Positions 17,977-26,965 of a stretch of DNA of 64,000 nucleotides are shown in pieces. The notes under the pieces were generated by a model. That model had not been told where the DNA came from. It was given only the letters and a program-made list of their open reading frames with translations, and did no database searches. The translations under genes and the position numbers were made by a program. Each line of letters opens with the position of its first letter. Position 1 is the stretch's first letter. Source of the DNA: Verrucomicrobiales bacterium (GTDB taxonomy: Bacteria > Verrucomicrobiota > Verrucomicrobiia > Verrucomicrobiales > DEV007); contig JARGOZ010000015.1 in NCBI GenBank assembly GCA_029213025.1, forward strand, positions 1 to 64,000, in the 5' to 3' direction.

Positions 17977-18984
17977 ATGGTAAAAGAGGGTAAATGGCTT
18001 CGAATTGCAGTGGTGGCGCTTCCCGTGGGATTATTTATTCTCGGGGTTGCATCGATGATCTATACCAATTTCAGACCGGAGCGTCCCGAGTATGATGAGG
18101 ACTATAGAAAACGTATGGACGCGGCGAGTTTGAACCGCAAACCGGTAAATCGCGCCGATTTGGAGAGATATACGAAAATTCTGGCTACAGAAATCGGCGA
18201 GCGAAATCTGGCTCATCCGAAAAAGCTGGAAAGTGCCGCGATATGGATTCAGTCGACTCTGAAAGGCGGAAATCTCGGTTACCGGGTGAAATCTCAGGTT
18301 TTTGCAGTGGATGAAAAAACCGAGGTTCGTAACCTACACGCCGATTTAACAGGCGGTTCCCGGCGCAGGGAAATTATTGTCGTCGGGGCGCATTACGATT
18401 CCGCCCCGGGCTGTCCCGGTGCCAATTCGGGGGGCAGCGGAGTGGCCGCCGTGCTGTCTCTGGCTCAGGCTTTCGCGGGGGATCCGCAGGAACGCACAAT
18501 CCGTTTTTCCTTTTTCGTTAACAGCCAGGGAGAGATGCCGGGCAGTCGGGTTGCCGCTAAACGAAGTGAGGAGGACGGGGAAAATATTGTAGCGATGTTG
18601 AGTCTTGATTCGATAGGGTATTTCAGCGAGGCCGAAGGCAGCCAGAAGTGGCCGGAGGGTTTGGCCCCGGATTTGCCGGACCAGGGGAACTTCATCGCAT
18701 TTTCGGGTGATGAACTCGCCCGCTTCCGTATGGATTCCGCCAAAACCTTGTTTTCCGCCTCATCCGGTATACCGGCTGTTGCGATCCGGATTCCGGGATT
18801 GGAATCGGATCATACTTCTTTTGCCAGGTACCAGTTTCCGGCCGTTCTCGTTACCGATACGGCCCGCTATCGCGATCCCTCCTACGGGAAGCCGACCGAC
18901 ACGTATGATAAGTTGGACTTCGACGCTCTGAAAAATGTGTCTGTCGGTTTGAAGTCTGTGGTCGAAGCGTGGGCGAATCCGTAG
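17977..18984 (+). CDS. Membrane-anchored M28-like peptidase with degenerate active site
   Basis: The 335-aa protein has one N-terminal membrane anchor (residues 7-29) and an M28 (aminopeptidase/glutaminyl cyclase type) fold outside. Aligning with M28 enzymes, the first zinc His is kept (H139 in HYDS), as are D211 in SLDSIGY and H279 in SDHTSF. The bridging Asp of the GANDNxSG motif is Ser (S151 in GANSGGSG), and the catalytic Glu-Glu pair is Ser-Gln (S183-Q184 in VNSQGEMPGS). Two-zinc peptidase chemistry therefore looks lost. It may be a binding or regulatory pseudo-enzyme. It follows lpxB by 8 bp, which suggests an envelope-related role. Confidence 0.8.
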   Translation: MVKEGKWLRIAVVALPVGLFILGVASMIYTNFRPERPEYDEDYRKRMDAASLNRKPVNRADLERYTKILATEIGERNLAHPKKLESAAIWIQSTLKGGNLGYRVKSQVFAVDEKTEVRNLHADLTGGSRRREIIVVGAHYDSAPGCPGANSGGSGVAAVLSLAQAFAGDPQERTIRFSFFVNSQGEMPGSRVAAKRSEEDGENIVAMLSLDSIGYFSEAEGSQKWPEGLAPDLPDQGNFIAFSGDELARFRMDSAKTLFSASSGIPAVAIRIPGLESDHTSFARYQFPAVLVTDTARYRDPSYGKPTDTYDKLDFDALKNVSVGLKSVVEAWANP

Positions 18985-18985
18985 G

Positions 18986-19042
18986 ATCGTACCCTGTTGA
19001 CTCGCTCATTGTACCCTGTACAATGATGCACCGTACCCTGTT
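18986..19042 (-). repeat. 22-bp-period repeat array, three copies
   Basis: Three cores lie at 18986-18998 (ATCGTACCCTGTT), 19008-19020 (ATTGTACCCTGTA) and 19030-19042 (ACCGTACCCTGTT), each start 22 bp after the previous. The invariant part is GTACCCTGT. The array fills the gap between the stop codon of the M28-like gene (18982-18984) and the start of the papain-like gene (19051). Confidence 0.88.
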
Positions 19043-19050
19043 TAATTGAT

Positions 19051-20523
19051 ATGAGACCTGCCCTTTCCCTTTTTCTACCGGTTCTTTTTTGTTTCTCGAG
19101 TTTATTTTCTCACGGGGCCGGCGGAACGGTCACCATCACGCAGGCGAAATCGGGCAACTCTCTGGAAATCGAGGTGGAGAGCATTGAAAACGGCAATCTC
19201 ACCTTCAAAACTCTGCAGGGAAGGCAGTTTACTATTCCGGTTTCCCAGTTGACGCCGGACAGCGTGCAGCGCTTAAAAGACCATCTCGCAAAGGCTTCCG
19301 CACCCTCTGCTGAATTTTTGGAGACCGCTAAATTGCTAAATAAAATCATCGGGCATGATTTGTTCGGTGAGAAAGAATCGATCTGGACGGAGGACTCCGG
19401 CGATGTAGCGAAACGCCTGAATTGGAAGTTGGAAAGTCGAAAGAAGGATTCCAGCAGCTACCGTTACTATACCAAACTGGATTATCACTTTCTCGGTGCT
19501 CATCCCTATTGCGCTACGTTGTATGGCGGCGAGGGTGGCAGACCGGAAAGAATCTCGCTGGTATATGCGAACAAAGGGGATTTCGGCAGTCGACTTGGCA
19601 TGGGCCCGGAGCATTTTAAAGTAATACATCCCGACCGTGAGCCGCCGGAAGATTTGGAGGAGGCGATAGAGATCGATGCGGAAGTGATCGCGGAAAAATT
19701 GACGGAAGGCCTCGGCGAGGCGGAGCAGCAATACTACGGGGAGAAAGAGGATAAACGAAAGGTAAAACGCTGGAACTTCGGTGATCACGCTTTTCTGCTG
19801 TCCAGTCTCGAAGGGGAATATACCAGTCTGCTGGTCGTGCCGAAAGAGGATGCGGATGCCCAGGGCAAAGTTCGGTTTGTGGCGGATTCTATACTGAAAA
19901 AGATCCAAATCACCAATGTGACCAAAGGTGAAAACGGAGATGTTTGGATCGACAATATCCCGATGGTGGATCAGGGACCTAAAGGGTACTGCGCTCCGGC
20001 GACCTTTGAGAGGGCGATGCGGTATATGCGTATCCCGGCGGATATGTATTTGCTGGCTACAGCCGCCACTGAAGCGGGCGGGGGCACCAATACCACAAAA
20101 CTTTCCGAAGACTGCAAGCGGATCGTCAGCAGCAAAGCCCGCCGGATAAAGGAACTCGATCTCAGGGAGGACTTTGAGATCAAAAATTTAAAGAAATTTA
20201 TAGATAAAGGTGTGCCGGTTCTCTGGCAGATGCGGAGTCTGGAAGGCTACAATGAGTTGGCAAATGCCCGCTCGGAAGCGAGATCATCAGTAACGGATTT
20301 CGGGAAATGGACCGCTGAAATCGAGGCGGAGGCGCAGCGCAAATTTCTCCAGTTCAAAGAGAATAATTCCAACCATCACATCTGTATGGTGATCGGGTAT
20401 AACGAAACGACCCGGGAAGTAGCGGTAAGTGATTCGTGGGGGCCAAACTATGAGCTGCGCTGGGTTCATGAAGATATTGCCAGGGCAGTGACGAGTTATG
20501 GCGGTTTTGTAATCGATTTCTAA
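19051..20523 (+). CDS. Exported protein with SHD1-like and C39/papain-like domains
   Basis: The 490-aa protein has a signal peptide (to about residue 23), an SHD1-like beta domain (SLEIEVESIENGNLTFKT and GRQFTIPVSQLTPD, about 33-75), a middle region of unknown fold, and a C-terminal cysteine-peptidase-like domain. The triad candidates are C314 in DQGPKGYCAPAT, H443 in NHHICMVIGYN and D461 in SDSWG, in the order found in C39/C70-type papain-fold domains. It is probably a periplasmic or surface protease or transpeptidase-like protein with unknown substrate. The repeat array lies immediately upstream, so no ordinary promoter is obvious close to the start. Confidence 0.72.
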   Translation: MRPALSLFLPVLFCFSSLFSHGAGGTVTITQAKSGNSLEIEVESIENGNLTFKTLQGRQFTIPVSQLTPDSVQRLKDHLAKASAPSAEFLETAKLLNKIIGHDLFGEKESIWTEDSGDVAKRLNWKLESRKKDSSSYRYYTKLDYHFLGAHPYCATLYGGEGGRPERISLVYANKGDFGSRLGMGPEHFKVIHPDREPPEDLEEAIEIDAEVIAEKLTEGLGEAEQQYYGEKEDKRKVKRWNFGDHAFLLSSLEGEYTSLLVVPKEDADAQGKVRFVADSILKKIQITNVTKGENGDVWIDNIPMVDQGPKGYCAPATFERAMRYMRIPADMYLLATAATEAGGGTNTTKLSEDCKRIVSSKARRIKELDLREDFEIKNLKKFIDKGVPVLWQMRSLEGYNELANARSEARSSVTDFGKWTAEIEAEAQRKFLQFKENNSNHHICMVIGYNETTREVAVSDSWGPNYELRWVHEDIARAVTSYGGFVIDF

Positions 20524-20599
20524 TCCACTCCGGTCCAAAGAGTAATCGCTATTGTAGTGGCGGAACGGGTATTTACCCGGTACAATTACGGAATTCTTT

Positions 20600-21163
20600 A
20601 TGGAACCGTTAGTTATATTGTTTATTCCGCTGGGCATCATTTTCTTTATCGGCATTTTCGCTGTCGCGATTTACAACGGTCTGGTTAGTAAAAGAAATAT
20701 GGTGAGAAATGCCTTCAGCACGATTGATGTGATGCTGAAGAAACGCCACGATTTGATTCCCAATCTGGTGGAAACGGTGAAGGGCTTTGCGGCACATGAA
20801 AAGGCAACTTTCGAAAGTGTGATTGCGCTTCGAAATCAGGCTGTGCAACCCGGTATCCCGGACGACGAACGTCTCCAGGTGGAAGGGAAACTCGGTGTCC
20901 AAGTCGGGCGGTTACTCGCGATAGGGGAATCTTATCCGGAATTGAAATCAAGTGACCAGTTTCTCAATTTGCAGAGGAATCTTACTGAGATCGAAGAACA
21001 GATCTCCGCTGCGCGCCGTGCTTATAACGGCGCTGTTCTGGGGATAAACAACGCGGTAGAGACTTTTCCTTCAAATATCATAGCCTCGAAATTTGGATTT
21101 ACCCGTCACGACTTTTTTGAAGGCGACGAAGCCGCCAGACAATCCGTTTCGGTCAATCTCTAA
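20600..21163 (+). CDS. LemA family protein
   Basis: The 187-aa protein has one N-terminal membrane segment (residues 3-25) and a long helical bundle. The family signature is YNGLVSKRNMVRNAFSTIDVMLKKRHDLIPNL, followed by ETVKGFAAHE and the C-terminal AYNGAVLGINNAVETFPSN and A-x-x-FGF region. LemA proteins have no firmly known enzymatic role and are usually found beside a second membrane protein. Here that partner is the DUF3137 protein 12 bp downstream, so the two form one operon. Confidence 0.92.
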   Translation: MEPLVILFIPLGIIFFIGIFAVAIYNGLVSKRNMVRNAFSTIDVMLKKRHDLIPNLVETVKGFAAHEKATFESVIALRNQAVQPGIPDDERLQVEGKLGVQVGRLLAIGESYPELKSSDQFLNLQRNLTEIEEQISAARRAYNGAVLGINNAVETFPSNIIASKFGFTRHDFFEGDEAARQSVSVNL

Positions 21164-21175
21164 CCCGGAATCGCA

Positions 21176-22144
21176 GTGAGAAATTTCGAGCAGGTCATCG
21201 AAGAGGTATACCCGACTCTCCAGGCTCTGGAACATGACCGGGCGGTGTATATCAACAAAAAGAGTAACTGTATCTGGGGAGTCATTGTCCCGGTCATGGT
21301 ATGTGCCGGTGTGGCTGCCATGGTGTTCTTTCCCTTCGGTATCGTGGCTCTCATTCCGGGCGGAATTGCTTCGGCCGTGGCGTGGCATTTTATGGCGGGT
21401 AAGTATGGCAATGCCTATATCAGATCGTATAAACAAACGGTAATCGAAAAGCTGGCGAATCTGATTGATCCCGGCCTGCATTATGATCAGCAACGGGGAA
21501 TCGACTCCCGGTATTTCGTGGCCAGTGAACTGTTTACCAGTCGGCCGGACCGATACAATACGGAAGATCTGATCTATGGCGAATTTGCCAAAACCGGTTT
21601 GCAACTCGGTGAGCTACACGCTGAAGACCGTCGCACATCGACTGACAGCAAAGGGAATACCCGGACGCACTACGTTACCATATTTAAAGGGCTCATGTTG
21701 ATTGCTGACTTCCACAAGCATTTCCACGGGCGGACTTTTGTGTTGCCGGATGTGGCGGAAAAGACATTTGGCGGCTTCGGTCGTGCCCTGCAGAAGCTGG
21801 GCGGGCGGAGTGGCACGGAACTGGTCCAACTGGAAGACACGGAGTTCGAAAAATCTTTTGCCGTCTACTCTACCGATCAGGTGGAGGCGAGGTATATATT
21901 GAGCCCGGCTATGATGCGGCGGTTGCTCGATATGCGAAACCGGTTTGGCAAAGACGTTCGGATCGCATTCAAAGATTCGTGCGTCTGGATAGCGGTTCCA
22001 CATACATCGACTTACCTGGAACCTGATACAAAAGTGGAAGCGACGGATCGGGTGCAGATAGGCAAAATGATGGATGAGATATCCCTGTTTCTCAATGTGA
22101 TTGAGGAGCTGGATCTCAATACCCGTATCTGGACGAAAGTGTGA
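21176..22144 (+). CDS. DUF3137 membrane protein
   Basis: The 322-aa protein starts at a GTG 12 bp after lemA. It has two close membrane helices (about residues 35-75, GVIVPVMVCAGVAAMVFFPF then ALIPGGIASAVAWHF) and a large soluble domain. DUF3137 markers are FVASELFTSRPDRYNTEDLI, FKGLMLIADFHKHFHGRTFV and the late VYSTDQVEARYILSPAMMRRLLDM. LemA with DUF3137 is a common bacterial pair, thought to be involved in envelope processes but not characterised. It converges on lsrF, with a terminator between them. Confidence 0.88.
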   Translation: MRNFEQVIEEVYPTLQALEHDRAVYINKKSNCIWGVIVPVMVCAGVAAMVFFPFGIVALIPGGIASAVAWHFMAGKYGNAYIRSYKQTVIEKLANLIDPGLHYDQQRGIDSRYFVASELFTSRPDRYNTEDLIYGEFAKTGLQLGELHAEDRRTSTDSKGNTRTHYVTIFKGLMLIADFHKHFHGRTFVLPDVAEKTFGGFGRALQKLGGRSGTELVQLEDTEFEKSFAVYSTDQVEARYILSPAMMRRLLDMRNRFGKDVRIAFKDSCVWIAVPHTSTYLEPDTKVEATDRVQIGKMMDEISLFLNVIEELDLNTRIWTKV

Positions 22145-22154
22145 AGACACCACA

Positions 22155-22189
22155 AAAAAGCCCGGCTTCGCAGATCTGCAAAACCGGGC
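22155..22189 (-). terminator. Rho-independent terminator of lsrF
   Basis: On the minus strand, GCCCGG (22189-22184) and CCGGGC (22165-22160) close a stem that encloses a second palindrome GCAGATCTGC, followed by a run of six T. It lies 27 bp after the lsrF stop codon and faces the end of the DUF3137 gene. Confidence 0.8.
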
Positions 22190-22215
22190 GGTAAAATGTG
22201 GCTGAAAACCGGAAC

Positions 22216-23091
22216 CTAGGAATTTTTTGCCTCTTCGAAAAGCTCGAGGGCTTCCTTCGGTTTAAGACCGTCGTGGACAACTCCGGCAACAGCTTTGATC
22301 ATAGCGAGAGGTGCTTCGGACTGGAAAACATTCCGTCCCATATCGACACCGCTTGCTCCGCACTGAATTGCGTTGTAGGCAAGTTCGAGAGCTTCGATTT
22401 CGGGAAGCTTTTTGCCTCCTGCAATCACAACCGGAACCGGGGTGCAGGCTACTACATTTTCGAATCCTTCTGTGTAGTAGGTTTTCACGATGCTAGCACC
22501 GTTTTCCGCACATACCCGTGAGGCGAGGCTGAAGTAGCGAGAGTCGCGAGCCATATCTTTACCTACGGCAGTCACACCCATTACCGGAATGCTGTATTTG
22601 TTTCCGATATCAACAAGACGACTGAAGTTGGCGATAGTGGAAGCTTCCGTCGCTGCGTCACCTACAGAAATCATCGCAGCCATAGCGGCGGGGTTCATGC
22701 TGATCGCCTGCTCTTCGGAGAGGAGAACGTTGTGATTCATCTCGGTGAGGATCGTGGTGCCTGTATCAGTCCGGAGACAGACTGGCTTGGTGTTCTCCGG
22801 AGGGATGCAGGAACGAATCGAACCGCGGCAGCCCATCAGGCAGTCGGCGTGTTCCGCGAGTGGCGCGATATTGAGATCAATCCGCTCCAGGCCGGATGTA
22901 GGCCCCATGAGGAAGCCGTGATCAAAAGCCAGCATCACGGTGCGTCCCGATTTGCGATTGAAAATTCGGGACATCCGGTTTTTGATTCCCCAATCGGTGT
23001 GGTTCATTCCTTTCAGGTAAAATGCACTGGTGTCGGCCGGGGTGCCCAGTCCAAAATTATCTCCGTCTCTGATGTCATCGAGGTCTGCCAT
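22216..23091 (-). CDS. lsrF: LsrF-type 3-hydroxy-5-phosphonooxypentane-2,4-dione thiolase
   Basis: The 291-aa length, the N terminus MADLDDIRDG and the segments KSGRTVMLAFDHGF, GLERIDLNIAPLAEHADCLM, VIAGGKKLPE and GASGVDMGRNVFQS closely match E. coli LsrF. The Schiff-base lysine is K203 (SIVKTYY). LsrF is a class I aldolase-fold thiolase in the last step of autoinducer-2 phosphate breakdown, yielding DHAP and acetyl-CoA. No lsrABCDKRG genes are nearby, so the protein may instead serve another phosphoketose or aldolase reaction. It is divergent from an AraC-type regulator and has its own terminator. Confidence 0.88.
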   Translation of the reverse strand: MADLDDIRDGDNFGLGTPADTSAFYLKGMNHTDWGIKNRMSRIFNRKSGRTVMLAFDHGFLMGPTSGLERIDLNIAPLAEHADCLMGCRGSIRSCIPPENTKPVCLRTDTGTTILTEMNHNVLLSEEQAISMNPAAMAAMISVGDAATEASTIANFSRLVDIGNKYSIPVMGVTAVGKDMARDSRYFSLASRVCAENGASIVKTYYTEGFENVVACTPVPVVIAGGKKLPEIEALELAYNAIQCGASGVDMGRNVFQSEAPLAMIKAVAGVVHDGLKPKEALELFEEAKNS

Positions 23092-23284
23092 GATATTTGC
23101 TCGTTAGTAGTTGGATTGTATTTATTTGTTTGAAAAATGCCCCGCAATATTATCCGGGGAATCAGGCTGTGCATCCTGGAAAACTGATCTTTTCATATTT
23201 GCGCTGTTTCTTCGATGGCCAGCCTCGCTTATTTTGTGTCCTATTTCGCAACCTTTTCCTGAAAAATATGCTAGGATTACATCA

Positions 23285-24118
23285 ATGAGTGAGCCCGAAA
23301 TGGCAGTCATCAGCCTCGTGCCGGAAGGGGAAAAGCACCAGGTGGTCGGTGAACGGAAGGTGATACTGCCGGGAATCAACCTGGAGATTTGGACCACCCG
23401 GATGATTGCACTTTCGAGATGGGAATTGCACGGATTAAACGATCCTTTCTGGCGGCTTTACATCCCGGTAAAAGGTGGAGCGAAGATTACGGTGGATGGT
23501 GATCAGGACCGGATCGAGTCGACGCTGCGGGTCGGCGAAGCCTATATCATCCCGCCGCATACCACGATGTTTTCGGAAACTTCGGGGGAATTCGCCAAGT
23601 GGTATGTCCATTTTACACTCGGCCACAGAGGCGACCGGGTTTCCCCGGGGATATTTCCGGTGGAAATGACCGGGGTGATGGAGGCTGCGGTCAAAAATTT
23701 GTCGAATTTGGAAGCTGGCGCATATCCGTGGGCTTCTCTTAATCTGGTGGGCGAAGCTCTCAAGCAACTGCCCGGTTCGGTTTGGAGTTTTCGAAAGCTG
23801 GACCACAGAGTCGAGACGGCGATAGAGTTCATGCATGTCAACCTGGGCAGAAAACTGGTCGCCCGGGAAGTGGCCGCTGCGGCCGGGGTAAGTGTCCGCA
23901 ATTTGAATCATCTTTTCCAGCATCATCTCGGTAAATCGCCGATGAATGTGCTGCTCGATTTCCGCCTCAACCAGGCGTGCCGGCTGCTTCGGCACAGCAA
24001 TATTTCCATCGATCAGATTGCGGAAGATTGCGGCTTCCCGAATCGCTACTATTTCAGTCGTATGATGAAACAGGTCCGCTCCACATCACCGGCTGCGTAC
24101 CGGAAAGCGGAATTTTAG
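23285..24118 (+). CDS. AraC family transcriptional regulator
   Basis: From ATG 23285 the protein is 277 aa. Residues 1-165 form a cupin-like sensor domain (LRVGEAYIIPPHTTMFSE, WYVHFTLG). Residues about 178-277 are a double helix-turn-helix of the AraC/XylS type, ending in IDQIAEDCGFPNRYYFSRMMKQ and SPAAYR. It is divergent from lsrF across 193 bp and may control it. The effector is not predictable; a sugar or sugar phosphate is plausible for a cupin AraC protein. The 3' end is only 3 bp from the convergent hypothetical gene. Confidence 0.9.
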   Translation: MSEPEMAVISLVPEGEKHQVVGERKVILPGINLEIWTTRMIALSRWELHGLNDPFWRLYIPVKGGAKITVDGDQDRIESTLRVGEAYIIPPHTTMFSETSGEFAKWYVHFTLGHRGDRVSPGIFPVEMTGVMEAAVKNLSNLEAGAYPWASLNLVGEALKQLPGSVWSFRKLDHRVETAIEFMHVNLGRKLVAREVAAAAGVSVRNLNHLFQHHLGKSPMNVLLDFRLNQACRLLRHSNISIDQIAEDCGFPNRYYFSRMMKQVRSTSPAAYRKAEF

Positions 24119-24121
24119 CGA

Positions 24122-25792
24122 TCAAAGAATGACCTGGTCGTCCGTGGCCTGTTCCGGTTTTTCCTCGTAGAGAGTAATCTCGAAAACCGTACCGGAAGGG
24201 ATCTGCCGCCCGTTCCAGCCGCAATATTGCTCGGCGACTTCGCCTTCACTGGTTGAAAGATGCCCGAAGCCCCATCCTCCGTAGGTAAATAGTGTTTCCA
24301 CTTCGGTAGGGCATTCTTCAGAGAAGAAACCGAGGTGTCGTGCCCCGTAAAAATATTCGTTGGAGCCGTTGAACCCGCAGGGTTTTCCTTCGCCATTGGA
24401 TTTAAGATCTTCGAGAGCGATTTCCGAGAATACTTCCTCACCGGTGTCGATTCTTTTGATTCCCATCCATTTCACCGCTCCGGTGATTTCGTTGATCGCA
24501 ACGGCCTGTTCGTCATCTCCATTGCTGACTGTGGTATTCCAAATCTCCGGATTATCGGACCGGAAAATCACCAGACTGGCGGCTCCGTCAGGGCTCTCCT
24601 TTGCCGGACCAAACGGGTTGAAGCTAAACTTTTTGGATTTTTTTGAGTTTGCATCCAGACCGAAATCCGCCGGAGTGGCCCAGACTGACTCTGCGGGACC
24701 GTTTTCGCCGGAATCTTTTTCCGGCGGGGTAAACGGAGGAATTTCCTCCTCTTCGGCTGTTTCCGGCGGGCTGTCCGGTTTTACGGGGGGCGGTGTGTCA
24801 AAAAGAGTCGGCACCGGTTCCGGAATTTCTTTTTCCGGCTCATCCTCTCCAATCAGCGGCGGGATTTCATCCGCCGGATGCTCATTTTGTATGGGACTCT
24901 CTGTTTCCGGCGCGGCTCCGCCGTGAAAGGCGCTGATCGCTTTTTCGACCGCGTCGATCAGGTCGTTTCTGCCGCCGGGCCGGTGCTTGCTGCTGAACAA
25001 ATCCATTGCGGTTTGCTCTTTCCAAACGGCGTGCAAGTCCTCTTCCGGGATGTGGCTGGTCGATTCCCTGAACAGGTCTTGAGCCTGTGCACCGGTAGTC
25101 TTCGCCACGGTCCTGAGGCCGTCCGGCAGATCGGAAAGCTTGCTTTTTGCCGCTTCGAGTTTGGCGATCGCCGCCGCAATTTCCGGCCCGGGAATCCTGT
25201 TATTCCGGGCTTTTTCCTCCAATTCGGAGATTTCACTGAGGACGTGACGGAGCAGATTCTGCGATTTACGGAGGTCCTCGCGATTACTCTGAATCATCTG
25301 TCTACACAGTGACATTTTGGAAAGCCACTTCTCCGTTCCGGCTCCCTTTCCGGTTTGGTTGATGCATTCCTTACCCAGTTTTCTCAATCTGCGGTCAATC
25401 AGGGACAGTTTGGAAATATCGGTGCCGAGATGCTGCCTCTCTTCGCGGATTGTTTCCGCCAGAAAAAACAACCGGGTCGCTGCATAGGTGAGAGGATGCG
25501 CATTCGCCGGAGCGACTGAGTTGATCAGGGTGGCGAGTCGGGAATGCTTTTCGCGTGCCTGGCTTTCCATCAGGAACCGCTTTTCCCGATACCACTCCAG
25601 CTCCTGGTTGCGGGCTTCGTTGACCTGCTCTTCGATCAACGCCTTTTCAGCTGATTTTCTTTCCTGAAGTTTTTTGAGTAAATACAAGGCCATAAGCAGA
25701 CAAAACAGTACAAACACAATACAAACCAGGGCAACCGTTACCGGGGCCGACCCGTTCAACGGGTTGCTCGAAATCGAAAAGATAGTTTGCAT
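24122..25792 (-). CDS. Membrane-anchored coiled-coil protein with acidic Pro-rich linker
   Basis: I do not recognise a family for this 556-aa protein. It has one membrane segment (residues 18-40), then a long charged helical region (about 42-245) with coiled-coil character (ERKSAEKALIEEQVNEARNQ). A Glu/Pro-rich low-complexity linker follows (about 290-385, with PPPVKPDSPPETAEEEEIPP), then a C-terminal globular domain (about 415-545) rich in Gly, Trp and Asn. The C-terminal part resembles a small enzyme or binding domain but shows no diagnostic motif. The architecture suggests an inner-membrane protein reaching across the envelope or cytoplasm to display a terminal domain. Confidence 0.75.
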   Translation of the reverse strand: MQTIFSISSNPLNGSAPVTVALVCIVFVLFCLLMALYLLKKLQERKSAEKALIEEQVNEARNQELEWYREKRFLMESQAREKHSRLATLINSVAPANAHPLTYAATRLFFLAETIREERQHLGTDISKLSLIDRRLRKLGKECINQTGKGAGTEKWLSKMSLCRQMIQSNREDLRKSQNLLRHVLSEISELEEKARNNRIPGPEIAAAIAKLEAAKSKLSDLPDGLRTVAKTTGAQAQDLFRESTSHIPEEDLHAVWKEQTAMDLFSSKHRPGGRNDLIDAVEKAISAFHGGAAPETESPIQNEHPADEIPPLIGEDEPEKEIPEPVPTLFDTPPPVKPDSPPETAEEEEIPPFTPPEKDSGENGPAESVWATPADFGLDANSKKSKKFSFNPFGPAKESPDGAASLVIFRSDNPEIWNTTVSNGDDEQAVAINEITGAVKWMGIKRIDTGEEVFSEIALEDLKSNGEGKPCGFNGSNEYFYGARHLGFFSEECPTEVETLFTYGGWGFGHLSTSEGEVAEQYCGWNGRQIPSGTVFEITLYEEKPEQATDDQVIL

Positions 25793-25968
25793 GAAGGAAC
25801 GGAAACGATAAAAGTCTCAGAATTATAAAAATAGCCACTGATTCTGGAAAGCCAAGTATATTTTATTGATTTCTTGATTCGTTTTCGAGATTTTTATTAT
25901 TTCCGACGTGTGTTGCTGGTGGCGTGTCTCTTATCTTGAGTCTTGGAAAAACCGGGGCAGAATGGGAA

Positions 25969-26949
25969 ATGAGACTTTTTTCGTGGATCTGTTTGTTGGC
26001 TTCGTTTCCGGTTTTCGTTTTCGCTCAGGACGGTTTGTCCGAAACTCAGATCACAAAAATCAGGGAACAGCTGAAAATTCTCCGGGAGCAGAACCTCACC
26101 GGAAATATCAGTAAAAACAGCTCGGCGGCCCAGTCTTTCCGGAACGCGGCATCGAGTCCCAAAGCTGCGCTGGAACTCTACTTAAAGTGCGTAAAAGAAG
26201 TTGATTTTTCCCGTCTCGGAAAATCCGACAGCGATTTCCGGGAGTGGGTCGAACCCAGAAAAGATTTGCATGATTTTAAGCCTTTTCTGACCGCGCTGCA
26301 GTTGCAACTCGAATATCTTTCGCTGTCGACCCGCTCCGCCCACGCCGAGGATTTGTCGAAAATCTTTCCGGACCTGACAACTTTCCTGAAAAATATGGCA
26401 TCGCTGGATGCCCCGCCTCACCCGATTCTGGATCGAAATGTGAGCACAACAGTATTTGCCGACGTTTACGGAATCGATGAGCAATTGAATCGAAGTGGTG
26501 AGCAATGGGAACCCAACCCGATGAAAATCGGTTCGATCTACGACAAAACTATCCTGCCCTATCTCCGCGAAGCCCGTCCGGAAGCTCTCGATTCCGCCTG
26601 GCAAAACCGAATCGCTACAGAGGGAAATATGGCCAAACTCTATTACACCTTTGAAGATGAGATGGATCGTTTTGCGGAGCGGATCGATGACCGGAGACTC
26701 AAGGAGGAAATGAAACGATTCGTCCGGAACAAAGCTCTGGAAGGCGCTCAGTTCACAACGAGAGATCTGCCCCTGCTGATGTGGAAGCAACTCGTGGATC
26801 GCTTTACTTACGGCAATAAGGCGCTGGCCGCCAAGGCAATGCTCGATCACATCCAGAAGCATATCGCTCATGATGATGCGATGGAATGGATGAATTCTCT
26901 CGATGAGATGGTCAGTAATGACGCAGCTGCCAACCCGGCAGACAAATAG
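25969..26949 (+). CDS. Exported helical protein of unknown function
   Basis: Start ATG 25969 (MRLFSWICLLASFPVFVFAQ) gives 326 aa with a clear signal peptide, cleaved about residue 20. The upstream in-frame ATG would put 15 extra residues before the signal. The mature protein is almost entirely helical and charged, with no cysteine motif or recognisable catalytic pattern (KAALELYLKCVKEVDF, MDRFAERIDDRRLKEEMKRF). It is divergent from the coiled-coil protein at 24.1-25.8 kb across 176 bp and may belong to the same lineage-specific envelope gene set. Confidence 0.75.
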   Translation: MRLFSWICLLASFPVFVFAQDGLSETQITKIREQLKILREQNLTGNISKNSSAAQSFRNAASSPKAALELYLKCVKEVDFSRLGKSDSDFREWVEPRKDLHDFKPFLTALQLQLEYLSLSTRSAHAEDLSKIFPDLTTFLKNMASLDAPPHPILDRNVSTTVFADVYGIDEQLNRSGEQWEPNPMKIGSIYDKTILPYLREARPEALDSAWQNRIATEGNMAKLYYTFEDEMDRFAERIDDRRLKEEMKRFVRNKALEGAQFTTRDLPLLMWKQLVDRFTYGNKALAAKAMLDHIQKHIAHDDAMEWMNSLDEMVSNDAAANPADK

Positions 26950-26965
26950 TGTGAAAAAGTGCAAA

